Assembly: GCF_024345535.1 (NCBI RefSeq)
Contig: NZ_JAGQBH010000007.1
Coordinates: 83,921 to 147,920 of the forward strand
From: Cyanobium sp. N.Huapi 1H5
GTDB lineage: Bacteria; Cyanobacteriota; Cyanobacteriia; PCC-6307; Cyanobiaceae
DNA length: 64,000 bases
Reading direction: 5' to 3'
The stretch's first letter is position 1, and every line of letters starts with the position of its first letter. The notes beneath the pieces were generated by a model that worked only from the letters and a program-made list of their open reading frames with translations, did no database searches and had not been told where the DNA came from. The position numbers and the translations under genes are program-made. Positions 35,897 to 44,360 of this stretch are shown here, one piece after another.

Positions 35897-36271
35897 TCAG
35901 CCCATGGCCTCGCGCAGGACGTCCTGGAGGTCGTCATCGATGACGTAGGTGTGCAGCGGCGCCGTGTCCAGGTCTTCGACGAGGGGGAAGAAGCGGACGG
36001 AGAACCAGGCCTCGAAGAGTTCGAGGCTGCGGGGATGGGGCCAGCGGCTGCGGTCCCGGCACCAGAGGTCGAGCTCGGCGGCGAAGATCTGGCCGTAGCT
36101 GTCCAGCAGCCGGTCCTGGGCTTCCAGCTCGCTGTCGTAGGTGGGGATCAGGTAGAGGCTGTGGTCCTCCCCCAGCCCTTCCATGTCCTCGCGGGTCCAG
36201 AACGGCCGGGTCCAGTCCACCATCGGCTGCCGGGGCGCCACCGCGATAGCGCAGCGGTTGAGAACGGCCAT
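35897..36271 (-). CDS. Conserved cyanobacterial hypothetical protein
   Basis: 124 residues from MAVLNRCAIAVAPRQPMVDW. It has DHSLYLIPTYDSELEAQDRLLDSYGQIFAAELDLWCRDRSRWPHPRSLELFEAWFSVRFFPLVEDL, a pattern I recall from small cyanobacterial and proteobacterial proteins of unknown function. Its stop lies just after the transglutaminase start (3 bp), so the two are co-oriented and probably co-transcribed. No catalytic motif. Confidence 0.7.
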   Translation of the reverse strand: MAVLNRCAIAVAPRQPMVDWTRPFWTREDMEGLGEDHSLYLIPTYDSELEAQDRLLDSYGQIFAAELDLWCRDRSRWPHPRSLELFEAWFSVRFFPLVEDLDTAPLHTYVIDDDLQDVLREAMG

Positions 36272-36427
36272 CGATGGGTTGTCTGTGGCTTCTTCAACGC
36301 TAGCGAGGTCGGGCCTGGGGAGCAGCGACCCTCGATCCGCCATCGGTTGTTGCCACCTCAGACCCGCCATGGCCACGATGTGTTCATCGCTACCCACCCA
36401 TCGGTGCCCGCCGCCGCCCGTCGTCCC

Positions 36428-36994
36428 ATGTTTCTCCGCCGGAACCCCCTTCTCCCCAGCGGTCACCCGAGGGGCCTTCGGCCCCGGTGTCCGATCCCGG
36501 TGGCGGCCAGCCCCATGGCCGCTCTGTTGGCCGGCATGCTGCTGGCCGTCCCGCCGGCGAGCCTGGCCCAGCAGGATCCCTCCGCCAAGGTGCTCTACAG
36601 GCTGGCGACCCAGTGTGCGCTGAAGGGCGCCGCCCCTGTGCCCTGCACCGTGGAGGCCGTGGACAGCGGCGGGGCCACCCTCTACCGCCACCGCATCGGC
36701 GACAGCGTCGAAACCGTTCGCATCACCTCGGAGCCGGTGACCATGGCGATCTGGGCCCACGACTCCCGCAACTGGCGCCCCCTGCGCGGGGCCTCGGCCC
36801 GGTTCTCCACCAACACGGTCTGCTTCAACGGCAAGGACCTCTGCGTGGTCAACCCCAACTACCTCAACAGCGTCCGTGAGGATCGCGCCAACACGCGCCT
36901 CCAGGGTCGTGATCTGGTGATGGTGCACTTCGGCTCCGACGGCCGGGTAGACGCCAGCTGTTACGACGACGCCTGCGCCCTGTTGCTGAAATGA
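36428..36994 (+). CDS. Secreted hypothetical protein
   Basis: 188 residues from ATG 36428. A basic N-terminus leads to a hydrophobic stretch (MAALLAGMLLAVPPASLA, about 30-47) ending at an ASLAQQ-type signal peptidase site. A Met at the start of this stretch (36515) is an alternative start. The mature part has four Cys in pairs, CALKGAAPVPC and VCFNGKDLCVV, plus C...C near the end, suggesting disulfides. Not recognised. It overlaps the next secreted protein by 4 bp (ATGA), so they are co-translated. Confidence 0.65.
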   Translation: MFLRRNPLLPSGHPRGLRPRCPIPVAASPMAALLAGMLLAVPPASLAQQDPSAKVLYRLATQCALKGAAPVPCTVEAVDSGGATLYRHRIGDSVETVRITSEPVTMAIWAHDSRNWRPLRGASARFSTNTVCFNGKDLCVVNPNYLNSVREDRANTRLQGRDLVMVHFGSDGRVDASCYDDACALLLK

Positions 36995-37938
36995 AGAACC
37001 TCAGCGGACTCGCCCTGTTGTTGGCCGGTGTGATCGCCTCGCCGGTCGGGGCTGGCCTGGCCCTGGAGCTCCCCTCCCCTTACGGCCCGGAGCTGATCGC
37101 CCGTGGCGGCGGCGGCGGGGCACGGATGGGTGGCGGCGGCGGTGCCCGGATGGGCGGCGGTGGCGGCGCCAGAGTCGGGGGCGGCGGCGGTGGTCTCGGC
37201 CGCGCCGGTGGTGGCGGATCCCTGGGCCGCAGCGGCTTCCAGGGATCCGGCGGGGCCGGCGGTCTCAACCGGGGCGTCACCCGGCCCGCCGGGGGCTGGA
37301 GCAGCGGGGTCGCCGGTGGTGGCCTCGGCGGCCCTTCCCTGAATCGACCTGCGGCGCGTCCCGGTGGGGTGGTCGGGACCCCGGGCCTCAACAGGCCTGC
37401 CGGAACCGGAACCCTCAACCGCAACGTCAACGCCAACCTGAATCGGAACGTCAACGTCAACCGCAACCTCAACCGCAGCGTCAACGTCAACCGCAACTGG
37501 AACCGCGCCGTCAACGTCAACGCCATCGGCGTGCGGCCCGGCTGGGCCCGTCCGGGCTGGGGCGTGGCCCGACCCTGGAACCACGGCTGGTACGGCGGCT
37601 GGGCCACCCCGTCCTGGGGCTGGTGGGGGGCCCGGGCCGCCACCTGGGGTGTGGCCACGCTGGCAACGGCCTCCATCATCAATAGTGCCGTCGACGCCGC
37701 CGTGGCCAGCAACCAGACCGTGATCGTGGTGCCCAACACCGAGTACCAGCTGCTGTTCGGCACGGTCCAGCCGACCGGAACCAGCACCGTGGCCTTTGAC
37801 GTCAGTGCCAACGGCGCGGTGTATCAGCTCTCGGCCGACTGTCAGGCGGGGCTGCTGAACGGCCAGGAGCCGGGCAGTGCCCAGGAAGCGGAGCTCCTCA
37901 ATGCCGCCTGTCAGGTGGCCTTCGGGACCGCTTCCTGA
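36991..37938 (+). CDS. Secreted Gly-rich/Asn-Val repeat protein
   Basis: 315 residues with a signal peptide (MKNLSGLALLLAGVIASPVGAGLA). The mature N-terminus has GGGGARMGGGGGARMGGGG repeats. A second zone (about 148-175) is an Asn-Val-Asn-Arg repeat, then a Trp/Gly-rich segment (WGVARPWNHGWYGGWATPSWGW). Then a hydrophobic stretch (about 215-240) and a C-terminal folded domain with two Cys (DCQAGLL...AACQVAF). It resembles extracellular low-complexity proteins of cyanobacteria. Translationally coupled to the preceding secreted protein. Confidence 0.65.
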   Translation: MKNLSGLALLLAGVIASPVGAGLALELPSPYGPELIARGGGGGARMGGGGGARMGGGGGARVGGGGGGLGRAGGGGSLGRSGFQGSGGAGGLNRGVTRPAGGWSSGVAGGGLGGPSLNRPAARPGGVVGTPGLNRPAGTGTLNRNVNANLNRNVNVNRNLNRSVNVNRNWNRAVNVNAIGVRPGWARPGWGVARPWNHGWYGGWATPSWGWWGARAATWGVATLATASIINSAVDAAVASNQTVIVVPNTEYQLLFGTVQPTGTSTVAFDVSANGAVYQLSADCQAGLLNGQEPGSAQEAELLNAACQVAFGTAS

Positions 37939-37947
37939 GCCGGGGGC

Positions 37948-38400
37948 TCACCAGGGCAGGGGAGCCCGCTGGGCGCCGATGCTGCAGCCCATCTGCTGAC
38001 CCAGCAGGGCCCCGAGCGGCACGGCCCAGGTGCGGCCGTCCTGGCGGGAGGCGGCGTAGCCCAGGCCACCGCCGATGATGCCCCCCACCAGTCGACCCAC
38101 GTTGCAGCGCTGGGCCGTCTGGGCCTGGATGTAGTCGGGGGCCACCGGCAGGTTGGCCCGGTAGCGGTCGACGTCGTAGTCGGCCCGGTAGCCGCCGCCG
38201 TAGCCGTCGCCATAGGACGAGGGGCTGGGCAGGGTCTGAACGGGGTAGGGAACACGGCGGCTGTCGACCTGGCGGGGGGCGCCGGAAGGGCCCCAGGGAC
38301 CGGCCAAGGCCTCCAGGGGAGCGGCGACCAGGGCCAGGACGCCGGTGGTGCCCAGCAGGCCCACGAGGCGGCGGGACCCCTGACGAAGGAAGGTGTTCAT
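37948..38400 (-). CDS. Secreted glycine-zipper protein
   Basis: 150 residues. A signal peptide (MNTFLRQGSRRLVGLLG..., hydrophobic core, ALAGPW) is followed by a Tyr/Gly-rich stretch (SYGDGYGGGYRADYDVDRY). Then there is a short glycine-zipper-like segment: CNVGRLVGGIIGGGLGYAASRQDGRTWAVPLGALLGQQMGC, similar to 2TM/Gly-zipper surface antigens. It is convergent with the Gly-rich protein (9 bp apart). Confidence 0.68.
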   Translation of the reverse strand: MNTFLRQGSRRLVGLLGTTGVLALVAAPLEALAGPWGPSGAPRQVDSRRVPYPVQTLPSPSSYGDGYGGGYRADYDVDRYRANLPVAPDYIQAQTAQRCNVGRLVGGIIGGGLGYAASRQDGRTWAVPLGALLGQQMGCSIGAQRAPLPW

Positions 38401-38647
38401 GGTGTTCGCGTTGTGAGGAGCGACCCCTGAGGTGGGGCTGACATCAATCAAGCGAAGCCATGTGACCGATCCATGAACGGCTCGCCGCCGATGTCCGACA
38501 GGATGCGACTCCAGCCAACGGCGCGCCCTGGTCATCGCCTGCGTTGCCCTGCCCATCGCCTGCGTTGCCCTGTGCATCGCTTGCTGTCCGACCCCTGGTC
38601 GGATCGCCCCGCCGTTGCCAGCTTGAACGGGAGGGTGGGAGAACCCG
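38401..38647. other. Intergenic region with a 21-bp tandem repeat
   Basis: 247 bp without a clear gene, apart from three 21-bp repeat copies at 38526-38588 listed separately. Short frames exist on both strands but none has a convincing start or composition. Confidence 0.4.
38526..38588. repeat. Three 21-bp direct repeats
   Basis: Copies at 38526-38546, 38547-38567 and 38568-38588, each beginning CCCTG and containing CATCGCCTGCGTTG. The third copy is degenerate near its end. The unit is 3n long and reads in frame, but no convincing gene covers it. Confidence 0.8.
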
Positions 38648-38872
38648 ATGAGCTGGAGTGAACTGGAGCGCCTCGTCGATGAGGCCGAGACGGATGAGGT
38701 GATCCGCCGCGGGCTGCGCCATTGCCGCTCCAGCCCGGAGCTGGTCCTGGCCGCCCGTCGGCTCGGCTACCACGTCACGCGGGTGGATCTGCAGCGGGCC
38801 TGGCAGCTGCACCGGCTGGCGATGGAATCCCGGCCCGTTCCGGCAGGGCTGCGGCCGGCTCCAGGAGGCTGA
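38648..38872 (+). CDS. Nif11-domain small protein
   Basis: 74 residues: [53 protein letters not shown] is the Nif11 pattern (short helix, then a loop with EELV.LA...GY..T..DL), as in nitrogen-fixation-associated Nif11 and in leader peptides of lanthipeptide-like precursors. The C-terminus ends PAPGG with the stop directly after GG. A good GGGAG ribosome site precedes it. Its last 98 bp overlap the end of the antisense acyl-CoA synthetase gene. Confidence 0.6.
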   Translation: MSWSELERLVDEAETDEVIRRGLRHCRSSPELVLAARRLGYHVTRVDLQRAWQLHRLAMESRPVPAGLRPAPGG

Positions 38873-41654
38873 TCTCGGCGTGCACGCACTCGGCCGTGGG
38901 CCGGAGCCGGAAGCCCAGCTTCCGGCAGACGTGCTGCATGCCCCGGTTCTCATGCAGGATCTCGGCGCAGATCCGCTCCAGTCCCTCCTGGCGGCCGATC
39001 TCCAGCAGCAGACCCAGCAGGGCGGTGCCCAGCCCCTGTCGCTGCCAGGGATCGGCGATCAGCATGGCGAACTCGGCCGCGTTCTCGTCGTGGATCCGGC
39101 TGAGCCGCCCCACCCCCAGCACTTCGGCGGGGGCACCGTTCTCCCCCGCCCGCTCCGCCACCAGGGCCATCTCCCGGTCGTAGTCGGTGAAGCAGATCCG
39201 GGTGAGCCGCTCGTGGGCGATCCGGTGGCCCAGGGTCATCAGATGGAAGTAGCGGAAGTAGACGCTCTGCTCCGAGAGGGTGCGGTGGAACGCCACCACC
39301 AGGGGTTCGTCCTCCGGCCGGATCGGCCGCAGGGTCACCGCTGAGCCGTCGGGCAGCCGCCAGTCGCGGACGTACTCGCTGGGGTAGGGCCGGATCGCCG
39401 GCCTGGGGGTGAAGCAGGTGGCCCCGGAGGAGGCCTGCAGCAGCACCCGGGCGTCCAGGGCCACCAGGGAGCCCTCCCCGTCCCCCGGCGCCACCCGCAG
39501 CGGGTTGATGTCGAGTTCGAGGATCGCCGGGTGCTCCAGCACCAGCCGGCTCAGGCGCACCAGCAGCCGTTCGAGGGCCGCCAGATCCACCGGCGGCCGG
39601 CCCCGTACCCCCTGCAGCGCCGTGTAGATGCGGGTGCGTTCCATCAGCCGCCGGGCCAGGGTGGTGTTCAGCGGCGGCAGGGCGACGGCACTGTCCCGAA
39701 ACACCTCCACCAGCAGGCCGCCGGTGCCGAACAGGATCACGGGTCCGAACTGGGGGTCGATGCTGCTGCCGACGATCAGTTCGTAGGTGCCGGTCAGATC
39801 CAGCATCGGCTGGACCGTCACCCCGCCGAAGGCGCTCGCCCCATGCCGGGCGACGATCGCGCTCTCCATGCTCCGGTAGGCCTGGGCCACCGCCTCCCCG
39901 TTGCGCAGGTTCAGCTGCACCCCGCCGACGTCTGTTTTGTGGGTGAGTTCGGCGGACAGCAGCTTCACCACCACCGGGTAGCCCATGGCCTCGGCGGCGG
40001 CCGTGGCCGCCTCGGCGCTGACGGCCATGTGGGTGGGGACCGTGGGAATGCCGTAGGCCGCCAGCAGCTGCTTGGCTTCCCATTCGTTCAGGGTGGTGCG
40101 ACCCTCGGCCAGGACAGCGGCCAGCAGCTCCTCCACCCGCCGGTGGTCGGCGTGGGGCTCGTCGGCACCGGCCGCCAGCGCGGCCTCCGTTTCCGGCACC
40201 AGGGCCGGCGTTTCGTACAGGGCGCGCAGGTTGTCGCTGTAGCGCCACATGGCATCGAACAGCTGCACGGCCGCGTCCGGGTAGCGGTAGGTGGCGATGC
40301 CGGCGGCATTGAGCCGTCGCACCCCCGCCTCCACGTCCCGGCCCCCCATCCAGCTGGCCAGCAGGGGCTTGGTGGTGCTGGCCGCCAGGGCCACCAGCCG
40401 TTCGGCGGTGCCAGCCGGGTCGGTCATGGCCTGGGGGGTGAGCACCACCAGCAGCCCGTCGCTGTCGGGGTTCTCCAGGGCCAGGCGGATGGCCCGCTCG
40501 TAACGCTCCGGATCGGCGTCCCCGAGGATGTCGATCGGGTTGGCCCGGCTCCAGTGCTGCGGCAGCACGGCATCGAGGGCCGTCAGGGTCGCTTCCGGGA
40601 GCGTGGCCAGGGCGCCGCCGTGGCGCACCAGGGCGTCGGTGGCGATCACGCCCGGCCCGCCGGCGTTGGTGAGGATCGTCAGCCGCGGGCCGAGGGGCCG
40701 CCGGCGTTGCTTCGAGAGCACCTCGGCCAGGTCGAAGAGGTCGGCGATGCTGTCCACCCGCAGCACGCCGCAGCGCCGTAAGGCGGCATCGAGCACGGCG
40801 TCACTCCCCGTCAGGGCCCCGGTGTGGGAGGCCGCCGCCTGGGCCGCCTCCGCCGTGCGCCCGGCCTTGATCACCACGATCGGCTTGGTGAGGGCCACCT
40901 CCCGCGCCGCCGAGAGGAACGAACGGGGATCCCCGATCGACTCCATGTAGATGACGATGCTGTGGGTCTCCGGGTCGTCCCCCAGGTAGGTGATCAGATC
41001 GCCCCAGTCGACATCGAGCATCGAGCCCATCGAGACGAAGGCGCTGAAGCCCACGTTCTCCTGCAGGCTCCAGTCGAGGACGGCGGTGCAGATGGCCCCC
41101 GACTGGCTCAGGAAGCCCACGTGGCCGGGTCGGGCGAAGGCGCCGGCGAAGGTGGCGTTCAGGCCGGTGCGGGGATTCATCAGCCCCAGGCAGTTGGGGC
41201 CGACCAGCCGCATGCCGGAGCGGCGCAGGCCATCGCGGATGCGGGCCTCCAGGGCGATGCCGGCGGCGCCGATCTCCCGGAAGCCTGCTGACAGCACGAT
41301 CACCCCCTTCACCCCCGCCGCCGCGCAGGCCTCGATCAGCCCCGGCACCGTGGCGGCCGGGGTGGCGATCACCGCCAGATCCACCGGCTCGGGCACCTCC
41401 GCCACCGTGGCGTAGGCCCGGATCCCCAGCACGCTGGCGCGCTTCGGATTGACGGGATAGACGGTGCCGCCGAAGGGATGGCTGATCAGGTTCCAGAGCA
41501 CCCCCCGGCCGACGCTGCCCGGCCGGTCGGAGGCCCCGATCACCGCCACGCTGCGGGGGGAGAAGAGGGCCGCCAGCGGCTGGTGCTGGGAGCGCAGGAT
41601 GTCGTAGGCCCGGTCGGAGGCGCCGTCGCCCCCACCGGAGGCGAGGGCACTCAT
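38775..41654 (-). CDS. NDP-forming acyl-CoA synthetase fused to a GNAT acetyltransferase
   Basis: 959 residues from [10 protein letters not shown]. The order is: CoA-binding domain (about 30-150, [23 protein letters not shown]), succinyl-CoA-ligase-like domain with phosphohistidine motif [10 protein letters not shown] (about 275-285), ATP-grasp (about 480-700, [20 protein letters not shown]), and a C-terminal GNAT (about 760-920, [21 protein letters not shown]). This architecture matches Pat/YfiQ-type protein lysine acetyltransferases, in which the synthetase part is often inactive. The phosphohistidine motif here looks intact. It is downstream of the uspA gene, overlapping by 4 bp (ATGA). 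The 3' end overlaps the convergent Nif11 gene by 98 bp. Confidence 0.9.
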   Translation of the reverse strand: MSALASGGGDGASDRAYDILRSQHQPLAALFSPRSVAVIGASDRPGSVGRGVLWNLISHPFGGTVYPVNPKRASVLGIRAYATVAEVPEPVDLAVIATPAATVPGLIEACAAAGVKGVIVLSAGFREIGAAGIALEARIRDGLRRSGMRLVGPNCLGLMNPRTGLNATFAGAFARPGHVGFLSQSGAICTAVLDWSLQENVGFSAFVSMGSMLDVDWGDLITYLGDDPETHSIVIYMESIGDPRSFLSAAREVALTKPIVVIKAGRTAEAAQAAASHTGALTGSDAVLDAALRRCGVLRVDSIADLFDLAEVLSKQRRRPLGPRLTILTNAGGPGVIATDALVRHGGALATLPEATLTALDAVLPQHWSRANPIDILGDADPERYERAIRLALENPDSDGLLVVLTPQAMTDPAGTAERLVALAASTTKPLLASWMGGRDVEAGVRRLNAAGIATYRYPDAAVQLFDAMWRYSDNLRALYETPALVPETEAALAAGADEPHADHRRVEELLAAVLAEGRTTLNEWEAKQLLAAYGIPTVPTHMAVSAEAATAAAEAMGYPVVVKLLSAELTHKTDVGGVQLNLRNGEAVAQAYRSMESAIVARHGASAFGGVTVQPMLDLTGTYELIVGSSIDPQFGPVILFGTGGLLVEVFRDSAVALPPLNTTLARRLMERTRIYTALQGVRGRPPVDLAALERLLVRLSRLVLEHPAILELDINPLRVAPGDGEGSLVALDARVLLQASSGATCFTPRPAIRPYPSEYVRDWRLPDGSAVTLRPIRPEDEPLVVAFHRTLSEQSVYFRYFHLMTLGHRIAHERLTRICFTDYDREMALVAERAGENGAPAEVLGVGRLSRIHDENAAEFAMLIADPWQRQGLGTALLGLLLEIGRQEGLERICAEILHENRGMQHVCRKLGFRLRPTAECVHAEISLLEPAAALPERAGIPSPAGAAARPAADPPA

Positions 41655-42097
41655 CGGTAGACCAGGACCGGACAGGGGGACTGGACCAGCACCCGCTGGG
41701 TCTCGCTGCCGATCAGCATCCCCACCAGGCCCCGGCGGCCGTGGGAGGCCATCAGGATCAGATCGCAACCCAATCGGGTGGCGGCCTCGACGATGGCCTG
41801 GTGGGGCAGGTCGCTCATCACCTTCTCGCCATCGGCGCTGACGCCGGCCTGGCGGGCCACCGCCAGGGACTCCTCCAGGATGCGCTCCACGTCCTTGCGG
41901 CTGGCGCTCATCAGCGCCTCCATGGTGGTGGCATCGAGCATTTCGCCGAGCCCCACCACCTGCACCGGCACGCTGGCCTGGGCATGGAAGAAGGTGATGC
42001 GGGCCCCGAGGGCCGCGGCCAGGGCCACGGCATGGCGCACGGCCTGCATCGAGAGGTCGGAGCCGTCGCTGGGCACCAGAAGGTGGCTGTAGGGCAT
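41651..42097 (-). CDS. Universal stress protein (UspA family)
   Basis: 148 residues, single Usp domain: [39 protein letters not shown] at the N-terminus and the ATP-binding G2xG9xG(S/T) motif near the end ([22 protein letters not shown]). Co-translated with the acyl-CoA synthetase/GNAT protein downstream by an ATGA overlap, and 53 bp downstream of the antiporter gene. Stress-related; may be a target of the acetyltransferase. Confidence 0.93.
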   Translation of the reverse strand: MPYSHLLVPSDGSDLSMQAVRHAVALAAALGARITFFHAQASVPVQVVGLGEMLDATTMEALMSASRKDVERILEESLAVARQAGVSADGEKVMSDLPHQAIVEAATRLGCDLILMASHGRRGLVGMLIGSETQRVLVQSPCPVLVYR

Positions 42098-42150
42098 GGG
42101 AGCTGGGGGTCTCCCCTCTGTCTACTCATGGCCCCTGATCAGTGCCGGGG

Positions 42151-44232
42151 TCAGTGGAGTGGATCGCTGATCACCAGGACCGAGCAGCCCAGCCGCCGCA
42201 GCAGCCCGGTGGCCTGGTCGCTGGCGGGAATCGGCATCCCCTCCACCAGGCGCCGCAGGGAGCGCAGGATCACCAGGTCATGGCTCTCGCTGCTGCGCTC
42301 GATCGCGTCGGCCACGTTCGGGTCGGCCTGGAGCTCCACCGACACCGGCACGGCCCCGCCGGCCCTGGCGGGGGACGGGACCCAGGCCTGGAGCCGGCGG
42401 GTCAGCCGCTCCCGCTCCGCCTGGGCCAGCCAGGGTTCGTGCACGTGCAGCAGGGTGATGGCGGCCCCCTCCCCGGGGGGGCAGGCGCGCAGCAGCCGCT
42501 CCGCCAGCTGGAACTGTTCCAGGGCGCCGGCGGAGAGGTCCTTCACCGGCACGAGCAGCCGGCGGAAGCCGGCCGGATCCTCCCGCAGCCGGGCCATCAC
42601 CACCGGGCAGTGGGCCTGACGGCAGATGGCGGCCACCAGATCGCCGAACAGCCAGCGCCCCAGCCGGGCGCCGGGCGCCACCCCGACCAGCACCAGGTCG
42701 GCCCCCTGCTCCAGGGCCGTGCGGGCGATGCCGCCGGGGATGTCGTTGTCGACCCGCAGCAGCGAGCGGCTGGGCACCCCTGCCGCCGCGGTGCGGACAT
42801 CGGCCCGCTCCAGCAGCTGGCGCCCCGCGGCCAGGGCCCGGTGCACGACGGGATGGGGACCGCGGCCCGCGCCGGCCTGGCGGGGCGAAACCACCGCCAG
42901 GGGCAGCACCGAGCCCTGGTGACCCGCCTCGCCGTCGATCAGGCGCCCGGCCAGGGCCAGCAGGAATTCCTCGCTGCCGGCGTCCCTGATCGGCACCAGC
43001 ACCCGCAGGGCCCGCCGCACCAGGGCCAGCTGGCCGCTCTCCTGCAGGCTCAGGTCCCGGGAGCGGCGGCTGGCCATCCGGGTCATCGCCACCGTGGTCA
43101 GGATCGGACCCAGGGTCGCCGTCACCACCATCATGGCCAGGACGCTGTTGAGCATCCGCTCATCCAGCAGGCCCTGGCGGAAGCCCACATAGGTGGCGGC
43201 CAGGGTCGCCGCCACCTGGGGCAGCGACAGCGACCAGAGGGTGAGCATCTGGGGCCCGTCGTAGCGATAGAGCAGACCCGACCACCATGAGGCCAGCCCC
43301 TTGCTGGCGATCAGGCTCAGGATCAGGGCGATGGCGAAGGCGGAGCCCGTCATGGTGCTCAGGAACACCGGCACATCGAGCAGCAGGCCCAGATCGATGA
43401 AGAACAGAGGGATGAACAGGCTCGCCCCCACCACCACCACCTGCTCCTTGACACGGCCGTCCGGCAGCACGCCGTTCACGGCCAGGCCGGCGAGGAAGGC
43501 GCCGACGATCTTCTCCACCCCGGCCAGTTCCGCCCCCACCGCCGCCAGGAACAGGGCCAGCAGCACTGCCACGAACAGGCGGCTGTCGCCGTCGACGCTG
43601 CGGCGGACGAGCCCCCGGCCCAGCCAGCGGATCAGCAGCAGCACGGCGGCGGCATAGACGGCCACCTTGAGCAGCAGCCCCACCACCCCCTCGGCGCTCA
43701 ACTGGCCCCGCCCCAGGCTGACGCAGAGGGCGAGCACCACCAGGGCGGCGATGTCGGTGAAGATCGTGCCGCCGATCGCCACCGTGACGCACTCCTCCCG
43801 CATGGCGCCGAAGCTGCGCACGATCGGATAGCCCAGGGGGGTGTGGGAGGCCAGGATCGAGCCGATCAGCACGGCGCTCACCGCGGGGTAGCCATAGACG
43901 AACCCGAGCACGGTGCCGGCCAGCATCGGCAGGGTGAAGGTGAGCAGGCCGAAGCGGAAGGAACGGGCCCGGATCCGCTGGAACTCCCCCAGGTCGATCT
44001 CCAGCCCGGCGATGAACAGCAGGTAGATCACCCCCACGTCCGAGAGCAACCGCACCGTCTCATTGCTGGACACCAGCCAGGACAGGCCGTGGGGACCGAT
44101 CGCCACCCCGGCCACCAGCAGTCCCACCAGATCCGGCAGGCGCAGGGGTCGCACCAGCGGCGGCACCACCACGCTCAGCACCAGCAGCAGGGCGAAGATC
44201 GCCAGGGGATTGCCGGTCAGGAAGGTGCCCAC
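42151..44232 (-). CDS. CPA2 cation:proton antiporter with Usp-like C-terminal domains
   Basis: 693 residues. The N-terminal about 385 have the 11-13-helix Kef/CPA2 antiporter domain, starting LAIFALLLVLSVVVPPLVRPLRLPDLVGLLVAGVAIGPHGL, with SHTPLGYPIV and SLSLPQVAATLA. The last about 300 residues hold two Usp-like modules (...LRVLVPIRDAGSEEFLLALAG... and RLLVPVKDLSAGALEQF...). This is a common cyanobacterial fusion that likely senses nucleotides to control transport of K+ or Na+. It is the first gene of the minus-strand stress cluster with uspA and the GNAT protein. Confidence 0.9.
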   Translation of the reverse strand: MGTFLTGNPLAIFALLLVLSVVVPPLVRPLRLPDLVGLLVAGVAIGPHGLSWLVSSNETVRLLSDVGVIYLLFIAGLEIDLGEFQRIRARSFRFGLLTFTLPMLAGTVLGFVYGYPAVSAVLIGSILASHTPLGYPIVRSFGAMREECVTVAIGGTIFTDIAALVVLALCVSLGRGQLSAEGVVGLLLKVAVYAAAVLLLIRWLGRGLVRRSVDGDSRLFVAVLLALFLAAVGAELAGVEKIVGAFLAGLAVNGVLPDGRVKEQVVVVGASLFIPLFFIDLGLLLDVPVFLSTMTGSAFAIALILSLIASKGLASWWSGLLYRYDGPQMLTLWSLSLPQVAATLAATYVGFRQGLLDERMLNSVLAMMVVTATLGPILTTVAMTRMASRRSRDLSLQESGQLALVRRALRVLVPIRDAGSEEFLLALAGRLIDGEAGHQGSVLPLAVVSPRQAGAGRGPHPVVHRALAAGRQLLERADVRTAAAGVPSRSLLRVDNDIPGGIARTALEQGADLVLVGVAPGARLGRWLFGDLVAAICRQAHCPVVMARLREDPAGFRRLLVPVKDLSAGALEQFQLAERLLRACPPGEGAAITLLHVHEPWLAQAERERLTRRLQAWVPSPARAGGAVPVSVELQADPNVADAIERSSESHDLVILRSLRRLVEGMPIPASDQATGLLRRLGCSVLVISDPLH

Positions 44233-44360
44233 GGAAATCGGGAGGGATGGCAGGGGTGTCCTCCAGGCCGTCCTAGGAACGCCGCCACCGGCGATCGCCC
44301 TCCCCGCGGCGTCTCGTAACGGGCCCGCATCCGGCCGCCTGCGCCAGCAGAATCGGCTGC

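Noticed and set aside
41655..41768. Longer N-terminus of the acyl-CoA synthetase/GNAT gene
   Set aside because: The extra 38 codons are Pro/Gly/Arg-rich and overlap the uspA coding region; MSALASGG with the ATGA overlap is more natural.
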